Source: Streptomyces griseoruber
GTDB taxonomy: Bacteria > Actinomycetota > Actinomycetes > Streptomycetales > Streptomycetaceae
NCBI RefSeq assembly: GCF_001514205.1
Contig: NZ_KQ948785.1
Location: 1 to 64,000, forward strand
Reading direction: 5' to 3'
DNA: 64,000 nt
Shown here piece after piece: positions 16,383 through 25,558 of this stretch (position 1 is the stretch's first letter; each line of letters begins with the position of its first letter). The notes under the pieces are model-generated. The model had not been told where the DNA came from, ran no database searches, and was given only the letters and a program-made list of their open reading frames with translations. Both the position numbers and the translations under genes were made by a program.

Positions 16383-18674
16383 ATGGGATTCGGCTTCGGA
16401 CAGCGGCGCGGCGGGCAACTCCCCGTGGAGATCACCAGTTTCGTGGGCAGGGCCGAGGAACTCGCCCTGATCAAGGACGCGGTGGGGCGCTTCCGGCTCG
16501 TCACGCTCGTCGGCCCGGGGGGTGTCGGCAAGAGCCGTACGGCGCTCCGGGCGGCCGGGGCCTCGGCGGCGCGGTTCGCGGACGGCGTCTGGCTGGTGGA
16601 GCTGTCCGCGCTGCACGACCCGGAACTGGTGCCGGCCACCCTCGCCGGGGTGCTGGAGCTGCCCGAGCAGCCGGGCATGACCCCGCTGGACGCGGTGGTG
16701 GAGCATCTGCGGGAGCGGCGGATGCTGCTGGTGCTGGACACCTGTGAGCATCTGGTCGACGCCTGCGCGATGCTCTGCGACATCCTGCTGCGGGAGGCGC
16801 CGGGGCTGACGGTGCTGGCCACCAGCCGTCAGCCGCTCGACGTGCCCGGCGAGCACTGTGTCCCGATCGCCCCGCTGAGCAGGGACGACGCGCTGGAGCT
16901 GTTTCTGCTCCGGGCCGGTGCCGTCACCACCCTGGGCGAGGACGACCGGCATCGCACCCTCGCCCTGGTCGACCGCCTCGACGGCATGCCGCTCGCCCTG
17001 GAACTGGCCGCCGTACGGCTGCGCGCGGTGCCGCTCGCGGAGCTGGTGACGCGGCTGGACCGGCGGTTCGAGGTGCTGACCGGGGGCCGCCGTACCGCGC
17101 TGACCCGGCACCAGACCCTGCGCACGGCCATCGACTGGTCCTACGACCTGTGCACCCCGCAGGAGCGCCTGCTGTGGGCGCGGCTGTCGGTGTTCGCGGG
17201 CTCCTTCGATCTGTCGGCGGCCGAAGCGGTCTGCGGGGGCGGGGAGTTACCGCGCGCGGAGGTGGTGGGCGCGCTGATCGGGCTGGTCGACAAGTCCGTG
17301 GTGCAGCGCATCGGGGAGGACGGCGGGCGCTACCGGCTGCTGGACACCATCCGGGAGTACGGCGCCGGGCGCCCGGCCGGGGCGGAGGGCGCCGCCGACG
17401 CCGTACGGGAGCGGCACTTCGCCCACTACGAGCGGCTGGTGGGGCGGTTCTGGGACGAGTTCCTCAGCCCGGCGCAGGTGGCGCTGCACCGGGCGGTGCG
17501 GGAGGAGATCGCCGATGTGCGGGCCGCCCTGGAGTACGGGTGCGCGGCGCCGGGGCGGGCGGTGGAGGCGCTGTGGCTGGCGACGCGGCTCGGGCCGTAC
17601 TGGCGGGCGGCGGGCACCCTGTCGGAGGGCCGGCACTGGATCGACAAGGCGCTGGAGCCGGTCACGGAGGACTGTCCGGAGCGGGCCTGGGCGCTGCTGA
17701 TGACCGGGATCTTCGGGGTGTGGACGGCGGATCTGGAGACGGCGCTGGAGCGCTTCCCGCGGGCGTACGAGGTGGCGCGCCGGGTGGGGGAGTCGCGGGT
17801 GGAGCTGTCGGCGCAGGCGTACCTCGGGGCGCTGACGGCCTTCGGCGGGGCGGTGGAGCAGAGGCTCGCCGAGGTGGAGTCGGCCCGGCTGCGGATCGTC
17901 GCCTCCGGGGACCGGCTGGGGATCGGCGTCGTGCACTACGAGGCGGCCCTGCTGCGGGCCGTGTTCGGGGACCCCGCGGGCGCGCTGGAGCTGTGCGCGA
18001 CGGGCCTCGCCCATCTGGAGGGGTGGGGCGAGCGGCAGCTGTACGCGTCGACGGTGACGACGAAGGGCGTCATCCACATGCTGGCCGGTGAGGACGCCGA
18101 GGGGGAGGCGTGTCTGCGGCGGGGCCTGGAGGCGGTGAGCGAGATCGGGGAGGTGCTGGTGGCGGCGCTGGCCGCGCTGGGTCTGGCCTGGCACGCGGCC
18201 CGGGGCGGCCGGCACACCCGGGCCTGCTGGCTGCTCGGGTACGCGGAGCACGCGCGCCGGCTGAGCGGGGATCCGGTGGCGCTGCTGCCCCGGCTGGTGG
18301 AGGAGCAGGAGGAGGTGCAGCGGGCGGTGCGGGCGGCGCTCGGCCCGGAGGCGTTCGAGCGGTGGCGGGAGACGGGGGCGCGGATGTCGGGACAGGAGGT
18401 GCTGGAGGCGGTGCGGGCGGACGCGGAGGTGCCGGACGGCCCCTCGGCCCCCGTACGGCCCCCCGCTCCCCGCAGCCCCACCCGCCCGGCGGACTCCCTC
18501 ACCCGCCGCGAGCGGGAGGTCGCCGCGCTGGTCGCCCGCGGGCTGTCCAACCGGGAGATCGCCGAGCGGCTCGTCATCTCCAAGCGCACGGTGGACGCCC
18601 ATGTCGAACACATCCTCGCCAAGCTGGGCATCACCTCACGCACCGAGATCCCGGCGACGGTGACGGGGCCGTAG
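16383..18674 (+). CDS. Large NB-ARC/LuxR regulator with a TTA codon
   Basis: The 763-residue protein begins with an NTPase domain: Walker A G-P-G-G-V-G-K-S near residues 45-52, Walker B L-L-V-L-D-T-C-E-H, then G-M-P-L-A-L-E-L. Helical repeats and a C-terminal LuxR HTH follow (L-T-R-R-E-R-E-V-A-A-L-V, then S-N-R-E-I-A-E-R-L-V-I-S-K-R-T-V). These AfsR/LAL-like proteins switch on gene sets on ATP and ligand binding. A TTA leucine codon at 17247-17249 (Leu-289) would make translation depend on the bldA tRNA. ATG 16383 was chosen for the GGGAG before it. No neighbour reveals the target. Confidence 0.85.
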   Translation: MGFGFGQRRGGQLPVEITSFVGRAEELALIKDAVGRFRLVTLVGPGGVGKSRTALRAAGASAARFADGVWLVELSALHDPELVPATLAGVLELPEQPGMTPLDAVVEHLRERRMLLVLDTCEHLVDACAMLCDILLREAPGLTVLATSRQPLDVPGEHCVPIAPLSRDDALELFLLRAGAVTTLGEDDRHRTLALVDRLDGMPLALELAAVRLRAVPLAELVTRLDRRFEVLTGGRRTALTRHQTLRTAIDWSYDLCTPQERLLWARLSVFAGSFDLSAAEAVCGGGELPRAEVVGALIGLVDKSVVQRIGEDGGRYRLLDTIREYGAGRPAGAEGAADAVRERHFAHYERLVGRFWDEFLSPAQVALHRAVREEIADVRAALEYGCAAPGRAVEALWLATRLGPYWRAAGTLSEGRHWIDKALEPVTEDCPERAWALLMTGIFGVWTADLETALERFPRAYEVARRVGESRVELSAQAYLGALTAFGGAVEQRLAEVESARLRIVASGDRLGIGVVHYEAALLRAVFGDPAGALELCATGLAHLEGWGERQLYASTVTTKGVIHMLAGEDAEGEACLRRGLEAVSEIGEVLVAALAALGLAWHAARGGRHTRACWLLGYAEHARRLSGDPVALLPRLVEEQEEVQRAVRAALGPEAFERWRETGARMSGQEVLEAVRADAEVPDGPSAPVRPPAPRSPTRPADSLTRREREVAALVARGLSNREIAERLVISKRTVDAHVEHILAKLGITSRTEIPATVTGP

Positions 18675-18875
18675 GCATACCTACCTGGAACGGCGGCGGT
18701 CTGCTGCGGGGTAGGTGTACCGATCTTCCGCCCACCGGTGTGCGGGGGGCCCGGTGGGCGCGGCAGCCTGGTGGGGCCGCCCGGGGCCGGGACGGGCCGG
18801 GGGCCGACAGGCCGAACCCTCGGTCGGTGCTGTCATGGCAGGCGTCCGGCACCGGACCCGCCCCCGGCGGCACGC

Positions 18876-18905
18876 GGGGCTGCCCCTGGTCGGCGGGGCA
18901 GCCCC
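18876..18905. terminator. Bidirectional-capable hairpin
   Basis: GGGGCTGCCCC (18876-18886) and GGGGCAGCCCC (18895-18905) form a perfect 11-bp stem with an 8-nt loop. It lies between the convergent LuxR and GNAT genes, 8 bp beyond the GNAT stop. The rest of the 239-bp gap holds no gene I can support. Confidence 0.7.
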
Positions 18906-18913
18906 CACCAGGC

Positions 18914-19390
18914 TCAGCGGGCCGCGAGAGCCGCCAGCGGTTCACCGGTGAGCCGGCAGATCCGCCACTCGTCGAGGAACTCCACCCCGAGCGAGGTGTA
19001 GAAGTCGACCGTCGGCTCGTTCCACGCCAGCACCCACCACTCGAACCGCTCCCAGCCCTCGCGGACACAGGTCGCCGCGAGGGCGGCGAGCAGGGCGATG
19101 CCGTGGCCGGCGCCCCGCGCGTGCGGACGGACGTAGAGGTCCTCCAGGTGCATGGCCCGGGTGCCGGTCCAGGTCGAGAACCGCGGGAACCACAGGGCGA
19201 AGCCCACGGTCCCGCCGGTGCCGTCGTCCTCGGCGATCAGGACGTGCGCGGCGGGCCGCTCCCCGAACAGGGCCTCCCGGAGCTGCTCCTCGGTGGCGCG
19301 GGCCTCGTGCTCGGCCTTCTCGTAGGCGGCGAGTTCGCGGATCAGGGCGCGGATCTCGGGGACGTCGTCGACGGTGGCGGCTCGGATCAT
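18914..19390 (-). CDS. GNAT acetyltransferase, spermidine/thialysine-like
   Basis: The 158-residue protein has the GNAT acetyl-CoA loop R-x-x-G-A-G-H-G within V-R-P-H-A-R-G-A-G-H-G. It also has the M-H-L-E-D-L-Y-V strand and the W-N-E-P-T-V-D-F-Y-x-S-L-G segment typical of spermidine/spermine and thialysine N-acetyltransferases. It should transfer acetyl from acetyl-CoA to a small amine in the cytoplasm. It may also serve detoxification; the substrate cannot be fixed from sequence. It is followed by the hairpin at 18876-18905. Confidence 0.83.
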   Translation of the reverse strand: MIRAATVDDVPEIRALIRELAAYEKAEHEARATEEQLREALFGERPAAHVLIAEDDGTGGTVGFALWFPRFSTWTGTRAMHLEDLYVRPHARGAGHGIALLAALAATCVREGWERFEWWVLAWNEPTVDFYTSLGVEFLDEWRICRLTGEPLAALAAR

Positions 19391-19433
19391 GCGCGGAGCA
19401 TGGGCCAGGGGCGCGGCCGCTGTCCACGGCGTT

Positions 19434-20039
19434 TCACCTGCCGAGCCGGACGTCCTTCTTCCGCAGCCAGGGCAGCGGCGGTACCGCCGAGCCGAGATAC
19501 GGCGTCATCCGTACCTCGAAGTGCAGATGGGGGCCGGTGACGTTGCCGGTGGCGCCGGAGAGGCCGAGCCGGGTGCCGGGGAAGACGCGGTCGCCGCGGC
19601 GGACGTCGATCCGGGAGAGGTGCGCGTACTGGGTGAAGAAGCCGCCGGGGTGCCGGACGACGACCTGGTTGCCGAAGCCGTCGCCGCAGGTGGTGGCCTG
19701 GACGGTGCCCGGTCCGACGGAGTACACGGGGGTGTCGGTGGGGACGGCGAAGTCCTGTCCGGTGTGGCGGTGGGCCCAGCGGTCGCCCTTGGCCGCGTAC
19801 CCGGCCGAGAGCCAGTAGCCGCGGGTGGGCGCGGTCCAGGGGCCGCCGGTGCGGTGGTGGGGCTCCCGGCCGCGCCGGGCGACGGGGCAGTGGCCGGTGC
19901 GGCCGGAGGGGTCCACGGCGACCGGGTCGCCGCTGCTGTCGCGGGGGCCGCTTCCGGCGCCCGACGGTACGGCGGTGAGCAGGACCAGGAGGGCCGACAG
20001 TCCGGCGGTCGCCGTAGCGAGGCAGTGTTCTCGTCGCAT
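19434..20039 (-). CDS. Secreted M23 metallopeptidase
   Basis: The 201-residue protein has a Sec-type signal peptide. The M23 (LytM) fold shows H-R-H-T-G-Q-D-F-A-V-P, where His and Asp bind zinc, the G-x-G-x-V segment, and the H-L-H-F-E-V motif that closes the active site. Such enzymes cut peptidoglycan cross-bridges, or act as activators when degenerate; here the ligands are intact. It probably acts in cell-wall remodelling. It lies 43 bp downstream of the GNAT start and reads in the same direction. Confidence 0.88.
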   Translation of the reverse strand: MRREHCLATATAGLSALLVLLTAVPSGAGSGPRDSSGDPVAVDPSGRTGHCPVARRGREPHHRTGGPWTAPTRGYWLSAGYAAKGDRWAHRHTGQDFAVPTDTPVYSVGPGTVQATTCGDGFGNQVVVRHPGGFFTQYAHLSRIDVRRGDRVFPGTRLGLSGATGNVTGPHLHFEVRMTPYLGSAVPPLPWLRKKDVRLGR

Positions 20040-20102
20040 TGTGTGATCATCGGACCGGCGACGGGCGGGGGTCGGGGCGCGCCGCCGGACACCCGCCGGA
20101 TT

Positions 20103-21158
20103 TCAGTCGAACGGCTCCGCCAGCAGCCTGCGGTACACCTGCGACGACCTCGGATTCGCCGGGCACTGCCACACCCCGTGCGGACAGTAGTCGCTGATCG
20201 TCTGGTACAGCGGCCGCTGCCGGGCGAACCAGGTGAGCATGCCGCGTACGTACGCCGGGTTGTCGCCGTTGCGGAACAGCCCCCACTCCGGGTACGAGAA
20301 CGCCTTGTGGTGCGCCCGCGCGAACCGCACGTGCTCGGCGAGGCCGTACGGCTCGTGGACCTGCTCGTCGAAGGACATGCCGCGCGGCTGGTCGTAGGCG
20401 TCCATGCCGATCACGTCGACGTACCGGTCGCCCGGGTAGCAGGCCGGCCACGGGATGGCGTCCCGCCCCCGGTTCGGCGCGAACTCGAACCGGAACCGCT
20501 GCCCCGGCACCGACCGCATGGTCTCCACGATCCGCACCCAGAACGCCTTCCAGGCCTCGGGATCGGGCCCGCACCGGTGGGTGTAGGTGATCCCGTTCAT
20601 CTCCCAGCCCACCACCAGCACGGTGTCCGGGATGCCGAGCGAGACCAGCCGGCGGGCCAGCGTGCGGAAGTGCCCGTCGTACGCGCCGTCCGCCCCGTCG
20701 CGCAGCAGCTTGCGCACCCTGCGGTCGGACAGATGCGCCTCCGCGCGGTCCAGCATCGGCACGTTCAGCACGAACAGCCGGTCCGCGCGGGCCCGGCGCC
20801 ACTGCGCCCAGTGGTGGAGATCGCCGGGCTCCCCCTCGATATGGCCCCAGTGATCCCCCGCCAGATAGGCGTGCCCGACCCGGGGCGTGGCCGGCCCCAG
20901 CCAGCCGTCCAGCTCGGAGACCCGCCGCACACCCTCCGAGCCGTAGCCGACGTAGGCCCCGAAGGGCGAGGGCGAGGGCGGGGGCCCGTCGGCCGTCTTC
21001 CCGTCGGGCACCCCCGCCGCCCCCTCCCCGTCGCGGACGCACGCGGGACCGGCGAGAAGGACGAGGGTGACCAGAAGGAGCGTCAGGAAGGGGCGAAGGG
21101 GGCGAGGAAGGTGGATGGGGTGATGATGATGAAATCTGCGGATTGCTGACGGGGGCAC
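20103..21158 (-). CDS. GH26-like glycoside hydrolase, membrane or lipid anchored
   Basis: The 351-residue protein has a hydrophobic N-terminal helix followed by a Cys that could be a lipidation site, although the lipobox is atypical (G-P-A-C). Then comes a TIM-barrel domain with the GH26 acid/base in G-W-E-M-N-G and a likely nucleophile in Y-P-E-W-G. The family cleaves beta-mannans or related beta-1,4/1,3 glucans. The start is uncertain: GTG 21158 lies four bases after the GNAT stop and lacks a clear ribosome site, suggesting coupling to the upstream gene. An ATG overlapping that stop (21166) is in another frame. Confidence 0.75.
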   Translation of the reverse strand: MPPSAIRRFHHHHPIHLPRPLRPFLTLLLVTLVLLAGPACVRDGEGAAGVPDGKTADGPPPSPSPFGAYVGYGSEGVRRVSELDGWLGPATPRVGHAYLAGDHWGHIEGEPGDLHHWAQWRRARADRLFVLNVPMLDRAEAHLSDRRVRKLLRDGADGAYDGHFRTLARRLVSLGIPDTVLVVGWEMNGITYTHRCGPDPEAWKAFWVRIVETMRSVPGQRFRFEFAPNRGRDAIPWPACYPGDRYVDVIGMDAYDQPRGMSFDEQVHEPYGLAEHVRFARAHHKAFSYPEWGLFRNGDNPAYVRGMLTWFARQRPLYQTISDYCPHGVWQCPANPRSSQVYRRLLAEPFD

Positions 21159-21162
21159 CGGT

Positions 21163-21666
21163 TCATGATGACCGCCCGCCCCCCACCGGCAACCCGGAAT
21201 CACTCGCGAACCACCCGTACCGGGGACGCGGTTCCCGCACCAGGAAGACATCCACGGAGTCCTCCCGCTCGAACACGAAACCGTGCCGCTCGTACAGCCG
21301 GCGGGCGGCGCTGCCCTGCAGGACGTCGAGCCGCACCCGCCGCCCGTCACGGTCGGCGTCCTCCAGCAACCGCTTCAGCAGCGCGGTCCCGATGCCCCGC
21401 CCCTGCACCCGCGGGGCGAGATAGAAGTGCTCCAGCCAGTGCGCGTCCTCGGCCGGCCGCAGCGCGACACACCCCACCACCGCGCCGTCCTCCTCCTCGA
21501 CGACCAGCGTGTGCTCGGGCACCCAGGCGTCCCGCAGCCGTTGCCGCACCCGGTGCTCGTCGTACCGACCGAGCCGCTCCAGATCCCCCCGCATCGCCGC
21601 CGCCCGCACCTCGGCGACGGCCTCCAGGTCCGCCCCGGTCGCCTGCCGCGTCCTCCACTCAGCCAT
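21163..21666 (-). CDS. GNAT acetyltransferase
   Basis: The 167-residue protein shows the GNAT fold: an N-terminal strand and helix, L-E-H-F-Y-L-A-P-R-V, then the acetyl-CoA loop Q-G-R-G-I-G-T-A-L-L. The C-terminal A-R-R-L-Y-E-R-H-G-F-V segment is also present. Substrate unknown. It runs into the GH26 gene with no spacer, so the two are probably one transcript. It is divergent from the metzincin gene at 21772. Confidence 0.85.
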   Translation of the reverse strand: MAEWRTRQATGADLEAVAEVRAAAMRGDLERLGRYDEHRVRQRLRDAWVPEHTLVVEEEDGAVVGCVALRPAEDAHWLEHFYLAPRVQGRGIGTALLKRLLEDADRDGRRVRLDVLQGSAARRLYERHGFVFEREDSVDVFLVREPRPRYGWFASDSGLPVGGGRSS

Positions 21667-21771
21667 GCGGGGATGTTACGAGTCCGCGGTCGGCAACCGA
21701 TGGGCCGGTCGGCGGCAACGGACCAGTGAACGGCCAGTACGCGCATCCGTTCCCCCCACAAGGAGCCAACC

Positions 21772-22650
21772 ATGCGCAGAAACCGCAGGCACAGCACGCG
21801 CCCCAGGCACCTGGCACGACTGTTCACCGTCCTCGCGGCCCTCGCCGCCCTCCTCCACGCGACCGGCGTCGCGGCCCCCCGCGCCGAGGCCGCCGACGAG
21901 TGGAACCCGCCCAGCACCCTCGTCCAGCCCCTGAACGAGGTCTGGAACCACGTCTCCGCCACCTACCCCGACCTCTACGGCTTCCGCAACTACGGCTGGG
22001 ACCAGGTCATGGCCAACCGCGGCAGCATCAACTACTGCGTCCGCTGGGAGTCCGACGCCCCCGTCAGCACCGCCCTGCGCGACCGCATCCACACGGCCCT
22101 GAAGAAGCAGTTCGCGAAGTGGATGGCGGCCCAGACCGAGAACGGCCGGGCCTACAACAACTGGCCCTACACCACGGTCCCGGTGAACATCGTCGGCTGG
22201 GCGGTCAAGAACCGCTCCACCCTCCAGTGGACCGACACCTCCGTCGACGTCTACACCAACGTCCTCGACTCGGCCGGCGCCCCGCAGTGCGCCCCCGACT
22301 GCGGCCGCTTCTTCCACCAGGACGGCAACTACTCCCGCTGCCCCGGCGGCACCGCCCGCCACTACGACCAGTCCCTCTGGCTCACCAAGGGCTTCCAGGG
22401 CGGCGCCGGCGGTGACTGGGGCCAGCGCGTCGGCCAGGAGTACTTCACCTCCGCCCTCGGCCAGGAGGACATCCACATCTACCTCCACGAGGTAGGCCAC
22501 ACCTTCGGCCTCGACGACTTCTACGACTGGACCCCCACCGGCCAGTGCTGCTTCCTGATGAACGCCGGCACCGCCACCCGGATCACCGACTTCGACAAGT
22601 GGATGCTCCGGGACTTCTGGCGCCACCTGAAGAGCCGTTACGGCCTCTGA
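21772..22650 (+). CDS. Secreted metzincin-like zinc protease
   Basis: The 292-residue protein has an Arg-rich N-terminus, a hydrophobic signal and an A-x-A cleavage site at about residue 40. The motif H-E-V-G-H-T-F-G-L-D-D is an extended HExxHxxGxxD zinc site, and C-C-F-L-M-N supplies a Met-turn. Four or more Cys residues suggest disulfides, fitting an extracellular enzyme. It is probably a Streptomyces-type secreted endopeptidase. ATG 21772 follows AAGGAGCC. Confidence 0.85.
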   Translation: MRRNRRHSTRPRHLARLFTVLAALAALLHATGVAAPRAEAADEWNPPSTLVQPLNEVWNHVSATYPDLYGFRNYGWDQVMANRGSINYCVRWESDAPVSTALRDRIHTALKKQFAKWMAAQTENGRAYNNWPYTTVPVNIVGWAVKNRSTLQWTDTSVDVYTNVLDSAGAPQCAPDCGRFFHQDGNYSRCPGGTARHYDQSLWLTKGFQGGAGGDWGQRVGQEYFTSALGQEDIHIYLHEVGHTFGLDDFYDWTPTGQCCFLMNAGTATRITDFDKWMLRDFWRHLKSRYGL

Positions 22651-22846
22651 GCGACCCGGCGCCGCGTGATGTTCCGTCATCTATTCCTCGGCAACAGGCA
22701 ACCCTGACCCGCCCTTTACCTCTCTCACAGAGTGCTCACAGTCCTCGGCCCGTGGGTGCGTGGGGTGTGCCCGTGTGTGTCCGGGCCGGGGATGTGGGCT
22801 GGCCTGTCCGATGCCAGTGACCATGGCACTCGCAGACGAGGAACCG

Positions 22847-24559
22847 ATGACCAGATCGCAACACCGCAAGGGCCTCAAGCGCGGCGCGTTCGCCGCGGGG
22901 GCCGCGCTCACCGTCGTCGCCGTCGCCGGGGCCGCCCCCGGCGCCGGTGCGGCGCCGCAGAGCACCGCAGGGAAGCCGAAGCTGAAGCTGATCGCCGCGT
23001 CGAAGGCGGTGACGCTCGACCGGTACGAGTGGGACGGGGGCTTCCAGCTCGACTTCGACCTCGGCACCTATCTGACCGTCGACAACGCGCCGCTGGAGTT
23101 CAAGACCACGCGCAAGTCGTACAAGGACCCGGTCGTCGTGCAGCAGATCCTGCGCAACGGGTCGAGGGTGACGACGAAGAAGCTGCCCGCCGGGCTCGTC
23201 AAGGACTTCAAGGGGCTGCCGGACTTCCTGGAGATCTCCGTGAAGAACAGCGCCGGGACGGAGGTGAAGAAGATCAAGAGCACCTTCTGTCCGAACAACG
23301 CCTCCGGACGGCTGCGCCCCGACGCGCCCGCCACCTCGCACTATCCGGAGAGCTGCCCCACCAACCCGTTCACACTCGGCTCGGTGTGGGGTGTGGAGAA
23401 GGGCTGGGCGGCCAACACCACCACCCAGGACTACGACCACCCGGTGGACCTGGCGGCCGGTGAGTACACGGCCAAGGTGTCGATCGCGAAGAAGTACCGG
23501 GATCTCTTCGGGATCCCGAACGACTCGCCGACCATCAAGGTGACCGTCCGGCAGAACACCGACGGGGGCGGGGAAGGCGGCGGGGTCGGACTGACCCGCG
23601 GGTCCATGTCCCACGACATGGCCGGCATGGACCACAGCGGTATGGCCGGCATGGACCACGGCGCCATGGCCGGTGCCGGGCACCACTACGGGCCGCGCGG
23701 CGCCGACGCGCCCGTGCCCTCCGCCCTCTCGCACGCCCTCGAGGACCGCGGTCTCGCCCACCACCTGGGCGACGGCTCCGGCCACACCGACGGCTCGCGC
23801 ATCGCGCCCGCGCTCAAGGCCAACAGCAAGCGGCCCAGCGGACGCGCGGCCGTTCCCGCCAACGCGCCCAAGCCGGACCTGCGGTCGCTGCCCGCCTGGG
23901 ACATCGCCATCACCGACGGCGAGGACGGCGACGCCGCCGGCCGCGACTACCTCGCCTTCAGCGCCAACGTCTGGAACGCCGGCCCCGCGCCGCTCGTCGT
24001 GGACGGCTTCCGCAAGCCGGGCGCCGACCTGATGGACTCGTACCAGTACTTCTACGACGCCAAGGGCAAGCAGATCGGCTACACCCCCGCCGGCACCATG
24101 GAGTGGGACCCGCGGATCGGCCACGAGCACTGGCACTTCACCGACTTCGCCAGCTACCACCTGCTCTCCGCCGACAAGACCGACATCGTCAAGAGCGGCA
24201 AGGAGGCCTTCTGCCTCGCCAACACCGACGCGGTCGACTACACGGTGAAGAACGCCAACTGGCACCCGTACAACACCGACCTGTCCACCGCCTGCGGCCA
24301 GAAGAGCTCCATCTCCGTCCGCGAGGTCCTCGACGTCGGCTCCGGTGACACCTACACCCAGTACCGTCCGGGCCAGTCCTTCGACATCACCGACCTGGCC
24401 AACGGGACGTACTACATCCAGGTGGTCGCCAACCCGGCCAAGCGCCTGAAGGAGACCAACGTCAACAACAACATCTCCTACCGCAAGGTCATCCTGGGCG
24501 GCACGCCCGGTCACCGCACGGTCAAGACCCCGCCGTACGACCTGATCAACGCGCCGTAG
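22847..24559 (+). CDS. Lysyl oxidase-like copper protein
   Basis: The 570-residue secreted protein has an Ala-rich signal peptide and an N-terminal beta-rich region. A Met/His/Gly-rich stretch at about residues 254-281 (repeats of M-D-H and A-G-M) would bind copper. The C-terminal lysyl oxidase domain has copper ligands His426, His428 and His430 in H-E-H-W-H. Lys452 in S-G-K-E-A-F-C-L aligns with the Lys of the LTQ cofactor, and a downstream T-Y-T-Q-Y-R-P-G-Q aligns with its Tyr partner. The family deaminates lysine side chains, releasing H2O2. The Met/His insert may load copper. ATG 22847 follows CGAGGAA. Confidence 0.85.
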   Translation: MTRSQHRKGLKRGAFAAGAALTVVAVAGAAPGAGAAPQSTAGKPKLKLIAASKAVTLDRYEWDGGFQLDFDLGTYLTVDNAPLEFKTTRKSYKDPVVVQQILRNGSRVTTKKLPAGLVKDFKGLPDFLEISVKNSAGTEVKKIKSTFCPNNASGRLRPDAPATSHYPESCPTNPFTLGSVWGVEKGWAANTTTQDYDHPVDLAAGEYTAKVSIAKKYRDLFGIPNDSPTIKVTVRQNTDGGGEGGGVGLTRGSMSHDMAGMDHSGMAGMDHGAMAGAGHHYGPRGADAPVPSALSHALEDRGLAHHLGDGSGHTDGSRIAPALKANSKRPSGRAAVPANAPKPDLRSLPAWDIAITDGEDGDAAGRDYLAFSANVWNAGPAPLVVDGFRKPGADLMDSYQYFYDAKGKQIGYTPAGTMEWDPRIGHEHWHFTDFASYHLLSADKTDIVKSGKEAFCLANTDAVDYTVKNANWHPYNTDLSTACGQKSSISVREVLDVGSGDTYTQYRPGQSFDITDLANGTYYIQVVANPAKRLKETNVNNNISYRKVILGGTPGHRTVKTPPYDLINAP

Positions 24560-24585
24560 TCCCCTACGACCGGTCGCCCTACCGC

Positions 24586-24621
24586 GCCCCGTCCGCCCCG
24601 GCCCGCCTCGGCGGACGGGGC
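24586..24621 (+). terminator. GC-rich hairpin after lysyl oxidase gene
   Basis: GCCCCGTCCGCC (24586-24597) pairs perfectly with GGCGGACGGGGC (24610-24621), a 12-bp stem with a 12-nt loop, 27 bp beyond the stop codon. It is most likely a transcription terminator. The remaining sequence to 24830 is the upstream region of the AhpD-like gene. Confidence 0.7.
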
Positions 24622-24830
24622 GGACGGGGCGCTCGACGCTCTGCTGCCCTGGCGGCTCGCGGCGCGGATCCACGGCCGACGCGGTCAGGCCCGCCGTACG
24701 CGCAGACCTGGAGCAGAGGCGGGCCCCGCGACCCAGGTGACGCAGGTCACATCAAGGGCGGTCACACTCGTCCGGGGTGTTCCGTCAGAGAGGTGTAACC
24801 AGCCGAGAGCAAGCTCACGAGGAGATCACC

Positions 24831-25304
24831 ATGGACGCGCGCCTCAACCTCTTCGCCAACCCGGTCGCCGGCAAGTTCACCCGGTACATCAACTCGGCCG
24901 GCAAGGTGATCGCCGACTCCACCCTGCCGGCGGCGACCCAGGAGCTGGTGAAGCTCCGCGCCAGCCAGATCAACGGCTGCGGCTTCTGCACCGACATGCA
25001 CAGCAAGGACGCCGCCCACGCCGGCGAGACCGCCCAGCGCCTGTACCTGGTCGCGGCCTGGAGGGAGGCCAAGGTCTTCACCGAGGCCGAGCGGGCCGCC
25101 CTGGAGCTGACCGAGCAGGGCACCCGTATCGCCGACGCGGCGGGCGGCGTCACGGACGCGGCCTGGGAGAACGCCGCCAAGCACTACGACGAGGACCAGC
25201 TCGCCGCCCTCGTCTCCCTGATCGCCCTGATCAACGCCTACAACCGCCTCAACGTCGTCGTCCAGCAGCCGGCGGGCGACTACCGGCCGGGCATGTTCGG
25301 CTGA
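24831..25304 (+). CDS. AhpD-like carboxymuconolactone decarboxylase-family protein
   Basis: The 157-residue protein carries the AhpD-core motif K-L-R-A-S-Q-I-N-G-C-G-F-C-T-D-M-H, in which the C-x-x-C pair and downstream His are the peroxidase/disulfide reductase residues. Such proteins protect against peroxide and are often paired with an ECF sigma factor, but none is adjacent here. ATG 24831 follows ACGAGGAGATC. Just after the stop is a G-rich run (GGGGCGGGGCGGGGCGGGG, around 25310-25330) that could fold as a G-quadruplex. Confidence 0.88.
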   Translation: MDARLNLFANPVAGKFTRYINSAGKVIADSTLPAATQELVKLRASQINGCGFCTDMHSKDAAHAGETAQRLYLVAAWREAKVFTEAERAALELTEQGTRIADAAGGVTDAAWENAAKHYDEDQLAALVSLIALINAYNRLNVVVQQPAGDYRPGMFG

Positions 25305-25558
25305 GGGAGGGGCGGGGCGGGGCGGGGCGGAGGGTGCGGGGGCGTGGTGCGGGGCGCCGCGCCCCCGGGTGGCCTGATGAGCCGTCTGATCCGTGTGTGA
25401 GGGCAACCGTTGGGCCGTTGTGCGAGTCTCCTGAGACGTCTGTGCTCGCCGGACGTATTCCTACCTGCGTGTAGTGTTCCGGCGTTCGGCGGTGACCACG
25501 CCGGCGACCCGAGCACGGTGTACGGGGTGGAACGGCCGATGCGGAGGGACGGGCGCCG

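Noticed and set aside
25305..25340. A regulatory G-quadruplex after the AhpD-like gene
   Set aside because: The G-runs fit a G4 pattern, but they follow a stop codon in GC-rich DNA and there is no further sign of a role.
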